DNA of 64,000 nucleotides from an uncultured Flavobacteriaceae bacterium (GCA_937929935.1 CALFUL010000004.1:124001-188000), one strand, 5' to 3'. Positions 48,245-55,734 are shown, counted from the stretch's first letter. Notes: a model not told the origin generated them from the sequence alone. A program made the numbers and translations.

Positions 48245-48901
48245 TTGGAAACAGTTGAACAATTAGAATACAATACCGAACGTCCGCATTTAATAATTCC
48301 TGAATATGGGCGTCATTTTCAAAAAATGGTTAATCATGCCGTTTCAATTGAAGATCGTGAAGAGCGTAATAAAATTGCCAATTCGATCATTAGCGTGATG
48401 GGTAATTTACAACCTCATTTAAGAGATGTACCCGATTTTCAGCATAAGCTTTGGGATCAATTGTTTATCATGTCTGATTTTAAATTAGATGTTGATTCGC
48501 CGTTTCCGATTACTTCAAAAGAAGAATTAAGACAGCGGCCAGAACCATTAGAATATCCTCAAAATCATCCTAAATACAGATTTTATGGTAACAACATCAA
48601 ACGTATGATTGATGTAGCTGTAAGTTGGGATAAAGGCGATATGCGTGACGGTCTCGAATACGCAATCGCAAATCACATGAAGAAATGTTATTTGAATTGG
48701 AACAAAGATACGGTTGATGATACTGCTATTTTTAAACATTTAAATGAGTTAAGTGACGGGCAGATTAATTTAGATGCTGAAATCGAAACACTTACAGATA
48801 GCGGTCAATTTTTGAAAAATAGAGTTGCTAAAACACCAAAATATACTTCGAGCAAGAAAAACCACAGAAATAATAACAATCGCGGCAAAAAACGCTATTA
48901 A
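48245..48901 (+). CDS. DUF4290 protein, TTG start
   Basis: 218 residues. The core LEYNTERPHLIIPEYGRHFQKMVNHAVSIEDREERNKIANSII, LRDVPDFQHKLWDQLFIMSDFKLDVDSPFP and MIDVAVSWDKGDMRDGLEYAIANHMKKCYLNWN is the DUF4290 family of Bacteroidota. The start codon is TTG at 48245; the first ATG in frame would cut off the conserved YNTERPHLIIPEYGR segment, so TTG is preferred. The C-terminal tail is very basic (KNHRNNNNRGKKRY), which hints at nucleic-acid or membrane contact. It precedes murA by 14 bases, a link that is conserved in Flavobacteria. Confidence 0.88.
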   Translation: METVEQLEYNTERPHLIIPEYGRHFQKMVNHAVSIEDREERNKIANSIISVMGNLQPHLRDVPDFQHKLWDQLFIMSDFKLDVDSPFPITSKEELRQRPEPLEYPQNHPKYRFYGNNIKRMIDVAVSWDKGDMRDGLEYAIANHMKKCYLNWNKDTVDDTAIFKHLNELSDGQINLDAEIETLTDSGQFLKNRVAKTPKYTSSKKNHRNNNNRGKKRY

Positions 48902-48915
48902 ACTCTTCTCATTAC

Positions 48916-50226
48916 ATGGGTACTTTCAAAATAGAAGGCGGTCATAAACTTTCTGGGGATATTACTCCTCAGGGTGCCAAAAATGAAGCCTTACAAATTC
49001 TTTGCGCAGTTTTACTAACTGCTGAAAAAGTAACAATCAATAACATACCAGATATCATTGATGTCAATAAGCTGATTCAGCTTTTGAGAGATTTAGGGGT
49101 TAAGGTTGAAAAACTAGGCAAAGGCAGCTATAGTTTTGAGGCCAACAATGTTGATTTAGAATACTTGCAATCAGCTCAATTTAAAAAGGATGGAAGCGGA
49201 CTCAGAGGTTCAATAATGCTTGTAGGGCCTTTATTAGCCAGATTTGGAAAAGGATATATTCCGAAACCAGGAGGCGATAAAATTGGAAGACGTAGACTAG
49301 ATACCCACTTTGAAGGTTTTATCAAGCTAGGTGCTAATTTTAGATATAATAAAGAAGAATATTTTTATGGTGTTGAAGCTGAAAAATTAACAGGTACGTA
49401 CATGTTACTTGATGAAGCTTCAGTGACGGGTACCGCCAATATTGTTATGGCAGCTGTACTTGCAGAAGGTACTACTACCATTTATAATGCTGCCTGCGAA
49501 CCTTATTTACAACAACTGTGTAAGATGTTGAATAGAATGGGCGCAAAAATTTCTGGCGTAGGATCAAACCTTTTAACTATTGAAGGGGTTGATGAGTTAG
49601 GTGGCACCGAGCATAGAATGTTACCTGATATGATTGAAATTGGTAGTTGGATCGGCCTTGCGGCAATGACGCAAAGTGAGCTGACTATTAAAAATGTAAG
49701 TTGGGATGATTTAGGTCAGATACCTGCGGTATTCAGAAAATTAGGAATTCAATTGGAACGTAAAGGCGATGATATTTATATTCCTGCTCATACTGACGGA
49801 TACGAAATTCAGAATTACATTGACGGTTCTATTTTAACTATTGCTGATGCACCTTGGCCAGGTATGACACCTGATTTATTGAGTATCATTTTGGTCATGG
49901 CAACACAGGCTAGGGGCGAAGTAGTGATTCATCAAAAGATGTTTGAAAGCCGTTTATTCTTTGTTGACAAACTTTTAGATATGGGGGCGAAGATTATTCT
50001 TTGTGATCCACATAGAGCTACCGTTATCGGACACGATTTTAAATCAACCTTAAAGGCAACGACTATGACATCACCTGACATTAGAGCAGGGGTATCATTA
50101 TTAATTGCGGCGCTTTCTGCAAAAGGCACGTCAACTATTCATAATATTGAACAAATTGATCGTGGGTATGAAGATATCGAGCAACGTTTAAAGGCAATTG
50201 GCGCAAAAATCGAGCGTATTGCTTAA
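48916..50226 (+). CDS. murA: UDP-N-acetylglucosamine 1-carboxyvinyltransferase MurA
   Basis: 436 residues, complete. MurA starts peptidoglycan precursor synthesis by adding enolpyruvate to UDP-GlcNAc. Seen are GDITPQGAKNEALQILCAVLLTAEKVTI with the catalytic Lys-Asn, SGLRGSIMLVGPLLARFG and AYPGMTPDL-like PWPGMTPDLLSI. In the mobile loop, the usual PGGC is PGGDKIGRRRLD: Cys115 of E. coli is Asp121 (codon GAT). Asp at this site is known from Mycobacterium and Chlamydia and gives resistance to fosfomycin. It shares an operon with DUF4290. Confidence 0.95.
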   Translation: MGTFKIEGGHKLSGDITPQGAKNEALQILCAVLLTAEKVTINNIPDIIDVNKLIQLLRDLGVKVEKLGKGSYSFEANNVDLEYLQSAQFKKDGSGLRGSIMLVGPLLARFGKGYIPKPGGDKIGRRRLDTHFEGFIKLGANFRYNKEEYFYGVEAEKLTGTYMLLDEASVTGTANIVMAAVLAEGTTTIYNAACEPYLQQLCKMLNRMGAKISGVGSNLLTIEGVDELGGTEHRMLPDMIEIGSWIGLAAMTQSELTIKNVSWDDLGQIPAVFRKLGIQLERKGDDIYIPAHTDGYEIQNYIDGSILTIADAPWPGMTPDLLSIILVMATQARGEVVIHQKMFESRLFFVDKLLDMGAKIILCDPHRATVIGHDFKSTLKATTMTSPDIRAGVSLLIAALSAKGTSTIHNIEQIDRGYEDIEQRLKAIGAKIERIA

Positions 50227-50241
50227 AACAGGGTTGCTTTA

Positions 50242-50619
50242 TTAAGCTTTGACGGTTCTTAAAATTTTTTCCATTTTTCGACCCTTAGCCAATTCATCAA
50301 TGAGCTTTTCCATTTGGCGACATTCTTTGTAGACTTTAAATTCATCAGGAATTTCTTCAATGCGATACCCACAAACAACGCCTTTAATCATGGTTGCATT
50401 TGGGTGTAGTTTTGCTCGCTCAAAAAAGGTTTCAAAAGTTACCTTTTCTTCAATAAGAGAATTCAAGGTTTTTTCATCAAAACCTGTAAGCCATTCTAGC
50501 ACTTGGTTGAGTTCTTCTTTGGTTCTGCCGTTCTTTACCAATCTATTCAAGTAAAGCGGATAAATAGAAGCAAATATCATTTTTGCAACTTTTTCGTTTT
50601 TCTCAGCAGTAACTTTCAT
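50242..50619 (-). CDS. DUF2200 protein
   Basis: 125 residues. It follows the DUF2200 pattern: KVAKMIFASIYPLYLNRLVKNGRTKEELNQVLEWLTGFDE and FFERAKLHPNATMIKGVVCGYRIEEIPDEF, with ECRQMEKLIDELAKGRKMEKIL at the end. It is a cytoplasmic protein with unknown role, often described as a small helical fold. It converges with murA with 15 bases between the stops. Confidence 0.88.
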   Translation of the reverse strand: MKVTAEKNEKVAKMIFASIYPLYLNRLVKNGRTKEELNQVLEWLTGFDEKTLNSLIEEKVTFETFFERAKLHPNATMIKGVVCGYRIEEIPDEFKVYKECRQMEKLIDELAKGRKMEKILRTVKA

Positions 50620-50785
50620 GGTTTTAATTTAGGTCTATTTGAATTGATTTACAAGAATCAAGTTTATTGGTACTTTATATATCTGGGTGGTTGTATGTCA
50701 TTAAGTCTTATCATTAATGAAATCATTTTCTTGACTATGTACTGCGTATGTGCATGCTGTGAAAAGAAAAAGTTTCATATAAAGT

Positions 50786-51274
50786 TTAATTATTTTCAAT
50801 CAAATCGCTTATGGTTTGTTCAGTTAGTTCAAATCCTTTTTGTTGCGGCCATCCTTCCCAAACCACAACACCATCAGGGTTGATGATTACGCAATGCGGA
50901 ATACCACTAACTTCAAACATTTTCATTAGATTTCTTTCAGTATCAATGGCACTGTAATATTCCATTACGGGTCGCTTCATACTTTTGACCTTAGCTTTAG
51001 ATTCAGCACTAAGCCCAATGATAACTAAATTCTCTTTGAATTTATGATGAAATTCATTCAATTCAGGAATTGCATTTTTACACGGTTTACACCAAGTTGC
51101 CCAAAAGTCAATTAAAACGAATTTTCCATTTGTATCCGGTTTATCAGTTAACCATTCTCCCATCACAAGTTCGGGTGCCTTTTGGTTTAGAAATGATTTT
51201 GCCCATAATTTTTTCTCCTGAGCATTGATGTTAGTTAGTGACAGCAGTGTTAGTAAAACAATTAGTTTCTTCAT
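50786..51274 (-). CDS. TlpA-like periplasmic thiol-disulfide oxidoreductase
   Basis: 162 residues with a signal peptide (MKKLIVLLTLLSLTNINAQ). The thioredoxin fold has active site WATWCKPCK in LIDFWATWCKPCKNAIPELNEF, and the cis-Pro loop is SGIPHCVIINPDGVVVWEG. The family reduces periplasmic proteins such as cytochromes c apo-forms. It follows the TIGR02117 gene on the same strand with a 10-base gap. A 165-base stretch between this gene and DUF2200 shows no gene. Confidence 0.9.
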   Translation of the reverse strand: MKKLIVLLTLLSLTNINAQEKKLWAKSFLNQKAPELVMGEWLTDKPDTNGKFVLIDFWATWCKPCKNAIPELNEFHHKFKENLVIIGLSAESKAKVKSMKRPVMEYYSAIDTERNLMKMFEVSGIPHCVIINPDGVVVWEGWPQQKGFELTEQTISDLIENN

Positions 51275-51284
51275 CCTTAGTTCT

Positions 51285-51932
51285 TTATTCGTATTTATTT
51301 AGTAATCCGAAGTCAAAGGGAGTCCATAAACAAGACTTTAATCCGCTTACTTTAAATGCATCATTTGCCCAGCTATTGCATGTTTTGAAACAAGAATAAC
51401 TTCCTTTTGATTTATAAAAATCATCAATTGATGAGTATCCTTGATTTTCAAGTATTATTTTTTTTCCGTCTTTATTAATTTTAAAGGTGTTCAGCAAATA
51501 GCTATTTAGTGACTGTAATTCAGATGCATTGACTTTTATTTCGACCCAATCTGAAGGTTTTTGTTGGTATCGTGTTACGTGTAATAAGGTTGTGCTTTTT
51601 AAAAACATTGCTTTAAACGCATTGTTAAAAGTCAAATCGTTCCAAGTAGGTGTATTGATGTAAAAATTTTCATCGCCCCAACCAAAAGCCAAATATCGCT
51701 CATTGGGGTAGTGCTTAATATCAGCTAAGACTAAGTTATCGATATCTTTTATTGGAATGATAATATCTAAATGAACCCCATTGGTGTTTAAAAAGATTAT
51801 TTTGGCAGCATTTTCATTGCCAGCTGTATTATTTACTGTAATTGAAGATAGGAGCAAAGAAATAATGATATAGGCTACAGGAAGTAGTGAAATAATTAAA
51901 ATCCATTTCATAATTTTCTTTCCAATTTTCAT
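51285..51932 (-). CDS. TIGR02117 (DUF2459) family protein
   Basis: 215 residues. An N-terminal membrane anchor (about 10-30) is followed by the family motif IIFLNTNGVHLDIIIPI and YLAFGWGDENFYINTPTWNDLTFNNAFKAMF, LLHVTRYQQKPSDWVEIKVN and YSCFKTCNSWANDAFKVSG. The conserved Cys and His suggest an NlpC/P60-like hydrolase fold; this is inference and the true activity is unknown. It lies between the TlpA-like gene and DUF1080 on the minus strand. Confidence 0.85.
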   Translation of the reverse strand: MKIGKKIMKWILIISLLPVAYIIISLLLSSITVNNTAGNENAAKIIFLNTNGVHLDIIIPIKDIDNLVLADIKHYPNERYLAFGWGDENFYINTPTWNDLTFNNAFKAMFLKSTTLLHVTRYQQKPSDWVEIKVNASELQSLNSYLLNTFKINKDGKKIILENQGYSSIDDFYKSKGSYSCFKTCNSWANDAFKVSGLKSCLWTPFDFGLLNKYE

Positions 51933-51966
51933 GAAGGTACATCCTTAATGATTCGAGCGTTTATTT

Positions 51967-52875
51967 TTAAAAATAAGAACTCATCTTTTCACCTAAAGAA
52001 TCTATCGCTCTTATTTTTACATTCTTAAAATATATTTCTGCGGCTTCAGTTTGTAATTGAATTTTTCCTTTAGTTAAAGGTACAAATTCATTGTTTTCAT
52101 TGAGGTAGCGAGAGTTTTTTAAAATCATAACCACCTCGCCGTTAACCACATGCAAGCTCTTGTCTTGAAAACAATATAAGTCTAAGGTGTTCCATTCTCC
52201 TTCTGGTTTTTCATTGTTATTACTTCGCAAACAATATTTACCAGCTTCGCCTTCTTCTCCAAAACTCAAGAAATCTTGACTTTCATGTGCCATAGGGTTT
52301 AAGCCAGATTCTGAGGCATATGCCCTAATATCTATTGCTGAGGTAGCCTGGCTCCAGAAATCACCGGTATGCGCCTCCATAATTTGAAACTCTTGTGACA
52401 TCATCCAAGAACGCCAATACTCTACTCCAAATTCTCCGATAGAATGATAGAGTATACCAGAATCTTTCATCTTATCTATTCTTGGTACCCATTTTTTATC
52501 GCCCCATTTATACTGTAATTGAAAATGATAATTTTCATATTCCTTTTTAGTAGCCAGCGATCCGTAATATTCTCCGGTTACTTTAATCAGTAATTCATCA
52601 TTCTCTTTTATGGTGGTAAAAATATGATACCCCGGTTTGTTTAAACCTATGGGTTCTATAGCAGTGCCAGTTGAATCAGTAGGCGGGGTGCCATCATAAT
52701 CAACTTGGTGTTTGAAACTTAAGTAAGTATCCCAGCTGGTAAGTTCATCATCAATTAAATTCTGCCATTGAGATGTTGTTGCGCTTTTTTCATCATTCTT
52801 ATTCATAGTACATGAATACTGAACTAAAGTTGTTAAAATTAAGCTAAAGCATAGCACTAGTTTGTTGGTGTTCAT
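51967..52875 (-). CDS. DUF1080 (3-keto-disaccharide hydrolase-type) lipoprotein
   Basis: 302 residues from ATG 52875. The track start at 52950 would add a 25-residue tail that runs into the neighbouring palindrome element. The lipoprotein signal MNTNKLVLCFSLILTTLVQYSC supports the later start. The DUF1080 jelly roll shows LTSWDTYLSFK, YENYHFQLQYKWGDKKW, GILYHSIGEFG and the closing IQLQTEAAEIYFKNVKIRAID. Relatives act on 3-keto-glycosides or bind sugars. It is the last conserved gene before the accessory island. Confidence 0.87.
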   Translation of the reverse strand: MNTNKLVLCFSLILTTLVQYSCTMNKNDEKSATTSQWQNLIDDELTSWDTYLSFKHQVDYDGTPPTDSTGTAIEPIGLNKPGYHIFTTIKENDELLIKVTGEYYGSLATKKEYENYHFQLQYKWGDKKWVPRIDKMKDSGILYHSIGEFGVEYWRSWMMSQEFQIMEAHTGDFWSQATSAIDIRAYASESGLNPMAHESQDFLSFGEEGEAGKYCLRSNNNEKPEGEWNTLDLYCFQDKSLHVVNGEVVMILKNSRYLNENNEFVPLTKGKIQLQTEAAEIYFKNVKIRAIDSLGEKMSSYF

Positions 52876-52897
52876 ATTGTTTTTTTTATTGTTTAAA

Positions 52898-53007
52898 GCA
52901 ACCCCGACGCTTTGGGGCCAAAGAATTAGCGACTTCATAAAAATACGCAAACGCTGCGAATAATCACCTTAGCCCCGCATTACGTTTAGCATTGTTATCT
53001 TTAGTGC
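52898..53007. repeat. attC-like palindromic element A between DUF1080 and higA
   Basis: An imperfect palindrome of about 100 bases. Left arm GGGGCCAAAGAATTAGCG pairs loosely with the right arm, which ends GCCCCGCATTACG. The right boundary is GTTATCTTTAGTGC (52994-53007), matching the boundary core of elements B and C (GTTGTnnnnAGTGC). A 51-base stretch (52935-52985) is repeated with one mismatch in element B (54481-54531). Confidence 0.65.
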
Positions 53008-53010
53008 TTT

Positions 53011-53343
53011 TTACGCAACCTTGAATTCTGCGTCATTCATCTGTACGCTAAACTTAATGTTTGCTTTTAGTGCATTAAACACCTTTAAAATCGTTTCAAT
53101 TGTAACATTTTTAGCGCTCCGTTCCAATTTCGATAATTGAGATTTTTGAACACCAATTAATTCCCCAAGTTGTTCTTGAGTCAATTTTCGTTCTTTTCGA
53201 ACTGACTTTATCATTTCTCCAAGAACTTCCATTCGCAAATCAAACTCGTACTTGTCCCTTTCTTCCGTTCCGACTTTTCCGATATCCTTGTCCTTCATTT
53301 GGTCAAGGGTCATCATCTTCATTTTTTTCTTTTTTGTATCCAT
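53011..53343 (-). CDS. HigA-type XRE-family antitoxin
   Basis: 110 residues. A basic N-terminus is followed by FDLRMEVLGEMIKSVRKERKLTQEQLGELIGVQKSQLSKLERSAKNVTIETILKVFNALKANI, a typical helix-turn-helix of the HigA type. In such modules the HigB/RelE toxin gene comes first; here only its last codons remain (53355-53417), so the antitoxin is left without its toxin. Its stop lies 4 bases from the core box of element A, as in the other cassettes. Confidence 0.85.
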   Translation of the reverse strand: MDTKKKKMKMMTLDQMKDKDIGKVGTEERDKYEFDLRMEVLGEMIKSVRKERKLTQEQLGELIGVQKSQLSKLERSAKNVTIETILKVFNALKANIKFSVQMNDAEFKVA

Positions 53344-53354
53344 AACCTTGTTTT

Positions 53355-53417
53355 TTATTGTTCGAAATATTCTGTTCGAATTTGTTTTGCTTTCTCTATT
53401 TCAGCTTTTGGAACTGT
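53355..53417 (-). pseudogene. Truncated HigB/RelE-type toxin, 3' end only
   Basis: On the minus strand, a frame ending in TAA at 53355 reads TVPKAEIEKAKQIRTEYFEQ, the common C-terminus of HigB-type RelE toxins (PKxEIEKAKxIRxEYF). Upstream of it the frame is closed at once and an IS1182-like transposase tail begins. The toxin stop is 11 bases before the higA start, as in intact higBA pairs. The 5' part of the toxin is gone. Confidence 0.7.
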
Positions 53418-53646
53418 AACTCAGTTTATGGGTATGCGTAAGATCAATACAATCGGACTCAAACAGGCCAACAAAGTGATGCACCTTTCTGCAATAGCTT
53501 ACAACCTTAAAAAGTATCTCAAATTTGAACAAAAACGTTCAAAAAGTGAGCAAGGAAAGCTTGCCTTTACACAATTTGTAAAAAGTGTAGTTCAAGACCT
53601 CTTTTTAGTGTTTCTAAGACCTCAAAAACTAACCTTTCAATACTAA
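53418..53646 (+). pseudogene. IS1182-family transposase remnant, C-terminal end
   Basis: The plus strand reads VTQFMGMRKINTIGLKQANKVMHLSAIAYNLKKYLKF and goes on to a TAA. The RKINTIGLKQANKVMHLSAIAYNLKKYLKF block is the conserved C-terminus of IS1182-type DDE transposases. The catalytic core is absent, so the element is dead. The start codon of the track ORF (53299) belongs to unrelated sequence. An inverted repeat (AACCCTTTTATT with AATAAAAGGTT, 53685-53711) after it might be the old IS end. Confidence 0.75.
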
Positions 53647-53653
53647 GATAATC

Positions 53654-53678
53654 ATAAAAAAGCCTCTTAAAGAGGCTT
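53654..53678 (-). terminator. Hairpin serving as terminator of parDE
   Basis: AAGCCTCT and AGAGGCTT pair around a 3-base loop. The A-run on the plus strand gives a T-run for minus-strand transcripts from parDE. Confidence 0.7.
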
Positions 53679-53728
53679 ATATTGAACCCTTTTATTCAGA
53701 ATAAAAGGTTTGTACCACGGATACCGGT

Positions 53729-53741
53729 GTTGTGTGCAGTT
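53729..53741 (+). repeat. Cassette boundary core box, remainder of a truncated attC-like element
   Basis: GTTGTGTGCAGTT follows ACCGG at the IS side and is complementary (one G-T pair) to AATTGCACACAAC at 54341-54353, at the other end of the parDE cassette. Only the right end of this element survives. Confidence 0.6.
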
Positions 53742-53742
53742 T

Positions 53743-54042
53743 TTATTCCGCGATTCTTTTCTTCAAATCCATTCGTTCGTGCAATATTCTCGTAATTTCT
53801 ACATAGTTTTCACTTAAGTTCCTGTAGAATATTATGTGTCGATTTGTTTTGATTCCGAGAAGTTGCTCTGATATTCCTTTGTAGTGTTTTCCTAAATCTG
53901 GATTTTCAGCAATTTCCTCACAATTATAAATCAGTTCATTATAATATTTATCAGCTTGTTTTTCAGACCAAACTTCAAAGGTATAATCCCATATTTTCGA
54001 TAAATCCTCAACAGCTTTATTGGTCAGTTTATATTCAGCCAT
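53743..54042 (-). CDS. parE: ParE/RelE-superfamily toxin
   Basis: 99 residues. The ParE pattern is MAEYKLTNKAVEDLSKIWDYTFEVWSEKQADKYYNELIYNCEEIAENPDLGKHYKGI, then KTNRHIIFYRNLSENYVEITRILHERMDLKKRI. ParE toxins inhibit DNA gyrase; some relatives are mRNA interferases. The gene overlaps the upstream antitoxin by 8 bases, the typical antitoxin-first parDE order. The stop lies directly inside the core box region of the cassette. Confidence 0.88.
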   Translation of the reverse strand: MAEYKLTNKAVEDLSKIWDYTFEVWSEKQADKYYNELIYNCEEIAENPDLGKHYKGISEQLLGIKTNRHIIFYRNLSENYVEITRILHERMDLKKRIAE

Positions 54043-54286
54043 TCGAGTTCTTTTTCGCTTTTAAAATTTCCAAATGTTTTTTTGGGTCAAAATCGTGAGC
54101 AATTCCGCTATCGATTCCTTCCTGTATTACATTTTTTAGGGCAATCACTTTACTTTCTTCTTCTTCTAAAAGTCTTAATCCAGCACGAATTACTTCACTA
54201 ACGTTTTTAAATCGACCTTCACTTATGCGACTTTGAACGAATTGGTCAAAATAATTTCCGAGTGATATTGATGTGTTTTTGTTCAT
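54035..54286 (-). CDS. parD: ParD-family antitoxin
   Basis: 83 residues. The N-terminal ribbon-helix-helix part MNKNTSISLGNYFDQFVQSRISEGRFKNVSEVIRAGLRLLEEEE is the standard ParD DNA-binding domain; the acidic, disordered C-terminus (FDPKKHLEILKAKKNSNG) would wrap the toxin. ParD binds its own promoter and represses it. It is the first gene of the module; the promoter would lie in the 60 bases before element B, where CAAATATA (54303-54310) reads TATATTTG on the minus strand, a -7 match. Confidence 0.9.
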   Translation of the reverse strand: MNKNTSISLGNYFDQFVQSRISEGRFKNVSEVIRAGLRLLEEEESKVIALKNVIQEGIDSGIAHDFDPKKHLEILKAKKNSNG

Positions 54287-54340
54287 TTGAAACGAATTTT
54301 CTCAAATATACCAAAAATTGGTATGATTGCAAAATTTTCA

Positions 54341-54554
54341 AATTGCACACAACGGTTGAGCTATGAAAAGTAGGTCAGGCAAGGAAACTTTTCGTTTCCG
54401 TCTGGTCTGCGAGCCAAAGCTTTTTGTTTTGTTTTTATCTTTTTCATTTTAAAGACCAAATCCCAAAGATTTTGCGGACATCATAAAAATACGCAAACGC
54501 TGCGAATAATCACCTTAGCCCCACATTACGTATAGGTTTTGTTGTAGCAAGTGC
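54341..54554. repeat. attC-like palindromic element B between ParDE and HicAB
   Basis: About 200 bases from AATTGCACACAAC (left, parDE end) to GTTGTAGCAAGTGC (right, hicB end). It contains GGAAAC-TTTTC-GTTTCC, a second imperfect stem (CCAAAGATTTTGCG with CGCTGCGAATAATC), and the 51-base stretch shared with element A (54481-54531). The longer size suggests two element halves joined. Confidence 0.7.
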
Positions 54555-54565
54555 TTTGCGTTCTG

Positions 54566-54961
54566 CTATGCCGTTTGCAATAGATTTATTCCAGATAATT
54601 CCTGTCCAATTTGATGTATTCCACTCAAAATTTTATCTGTCTGTTTCGCTGAAGGTTTTTTCGTTCCTGAAACATATTGTGATAATAGAGTAGCATTCAT
54701 TCCTATTTTTTCTGCAAGGAATTTGGCGTTTAAAACTTTGTAAAACTTAAAGAACTGCTTAAAATCAATTTCAAATCCGATGTCATTCGGTTCAACTTTT
54801 ACTTTCTCATCTTCAAAATGTAATTCCGTCGCTTCGTATGTGTTGTTAATCAGTTCAGGAATTGATTGACCAGTTGTAAATATTGGGTAATCCGCTGAAA
54901 ATGCAGAAAATCCAGTACTTGTTTTCTCAACAGTCATTGTAACTTTTTTCTTTTTAGCCAT
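54566..54961 (-). CDS. hicB: HicB-family antitoxin with helix-turn-helix
   Basis: 131 residues. The N-terminal HicB beta domain (VTMTVEKTSTGFSAFSADYPIFTTGQSIPELINNTYEATELHFED) mimics a partially degraded RNase H fold; the C-terminal XRE-like HTH is FLAEKIGMNATLLSQYVSGTKKPSAKQTDKIL. It neutralises HicA and represses the operon. It is the second gene after hicA with 4 bases between, the usual toxin-first order of hicAB. Confidence 0.88.
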   Translation of the reverse strand: MAKKKKVTMTVEKTSTGFSAFSADYPIFTTGQSIPELINNTYEATELHFEDEKVKVEPNDIGFEIDFKQFFKFYKVLNAKFLAEKIGMNATLLSQYVSGTKKPSAKQTDKILSGIHQIGQELSGINLLQTA

Positions 54962-54965
54962 AATC

Positions 54966-55154
54966 CTATTTTTTAATTCCAGCGTCTTTTAGGATTTTCT
55001 TTTCCAAACCTTTACCCATTTCTTGGCTACCGTGATTTGGAAAGATAATTGTTCCCTTTTTCGTATCGTGTCGCATTTTTACGTGCGAACCTTTTTGCGA
55101 TACCGCATACCAACCATCTTTCGTTAATATTTTGTAAAGTTGGGAACATTTCAT
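54966..55154 (-). CDS. hicA: HicA-family mRNA interferase toxin
   Basis: 62 residues, the usual HicA size. CSQLYKILTKDGWYAVSQKGSHVKMRHDTKKGTIIFPNHGSQEMGKGLEKKILKDAGI has the double-stranded RNA-binding-like fold with the catalytic His in GSHVKM. HicA cleaves mRNA; HicB binds it. The gene opens the cassette; 86 bases lie between its start and the core box GCATTTGTTACAAC. Confidence 0.9.
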   Translation of the reverse strand: MKCSQLYKILTKDGWYAVSQKGSHVKMRHDTKKGTIIFPNHGSQEMGKGLEKKILKDAGIKK

Positions 55155-55240
55155 TCAGTTTCGCTTTGATTCAACAATTCAAAGGTAAACTATTATTTAC
55201 TTTTTTACAAACTGAATTATTATGCTAAAACGGATTTTCA

Positions 55241-55387
55241 GCATTTGTTACAACGGTCTCGTATAACCGTCAGTTACGGGTTAGTATGCGTTAATTTTCG
55301 GTTTAGCACTGAAGTTAGCAATTCCGAGTGGATTCGGACGTAGTCGAATCCGCCGTAATTGCGGTTATACATTGTTGTAAATAGTGC
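55241..55387. repeat. attC-like palindromic element C between HicAB and the orphan gene
   Basis: The best-preserved element, 129 bases from ACAAC (55250) to GTTGT (55378), plus core extensions. The outer arms share GTATAACCG and CA(G/A)TTACGG in inverted order. The centre has a smaller hairpin GGATTCG...CGAATCC. The left side belongs to the hicAB cassette (GCATTTGTTACAAC) and the right side to the next cassette (GTTGTAAATAGTGC). Confidence 0.75.
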
Positions 55388-55392
55388 TTTTT

Positions 55393-55734
55393 TCAATTCA
55401 GTTCAAGTATTGGTTTATCAATTCCTCTGCTATAATAAATATATCTATCAATATTCAAATCGTTAAATATTCCGTTATTATAAATTTCGTTCAGTAGTTC
55501 AATTCCAATTTTGTCCAACTTTTCAGTATGAGTTCGGTGAGATTCCAATTCCGTTAAAGTCATTCCTGTATATGGATAATATTCCTCATACCATATTTTT
55601 AGTCTGTTGAGAAAGTCAGATGAGATTTTTGATTGGTCAATATCTATCATATAGTCTCCATTTTCAAGAATCAGAATTCCGTAACATTTTGCAAAATCCT
55701 CTGCAGCTAAAGTCAGTTTAATTTCGTTTTTCAT
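55393..55734 (-). CDS. Orphan cassette gene, unknown function
   Basis: 113 residues, acidic, without signal peptide or membrane span. It starts MKNEIKLTLAAEDFAKCYGILILENGDYMIDIDQSKISSDFL and includes KIWYEEYYPYTGMTLTELESHRTHTEKLDKIGIELLNEIY. I do not recognise the family. It fills one whole cassette of about 400 bases, whose ends are a 13-of-14 inverted repeat. The start is chosen on the ATG after the A/T-rich cassette end. Confidence 0.6.
   Translation of the reverse strand: MKNEIKLTLAAEDFAKCYGILILENGDYMIDIDQSKISSDFLNRLKIWYEEYYPYTGMTLTELESHRTHTEKLDKIGIELLNEIYNNGIFNDLNIDRYIYYSRGIDKPILELN

Noticed and set aside
50503-50883. 126-residue plus-strand ORF between DUF2200 and the TlpA-like gene
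   Set aside because: Antisense to both genes, with no family-like sequence.
51967-52875. DUF1080 as a further cassette of the array
   Set aside because: Element A ends near its start (GCAAC at 52898), but no matching core box was found downstream of DUF1080, TIGR02117 or TlpA.
53299-53417. N-terminal part of the 115-residue track ORF 53299-53646
   Set aside because: This part is antisense to higA and the toxin tail; only the portion from about 53418 is transposase-like.
52898-55387. Classical integron attC sites
   Set aside because: The core GTTRRRY/RYYYAAC is not met (GTTGTnnnnAGTGC instead) and no IntI gene is present, so only the term attC-like is used.
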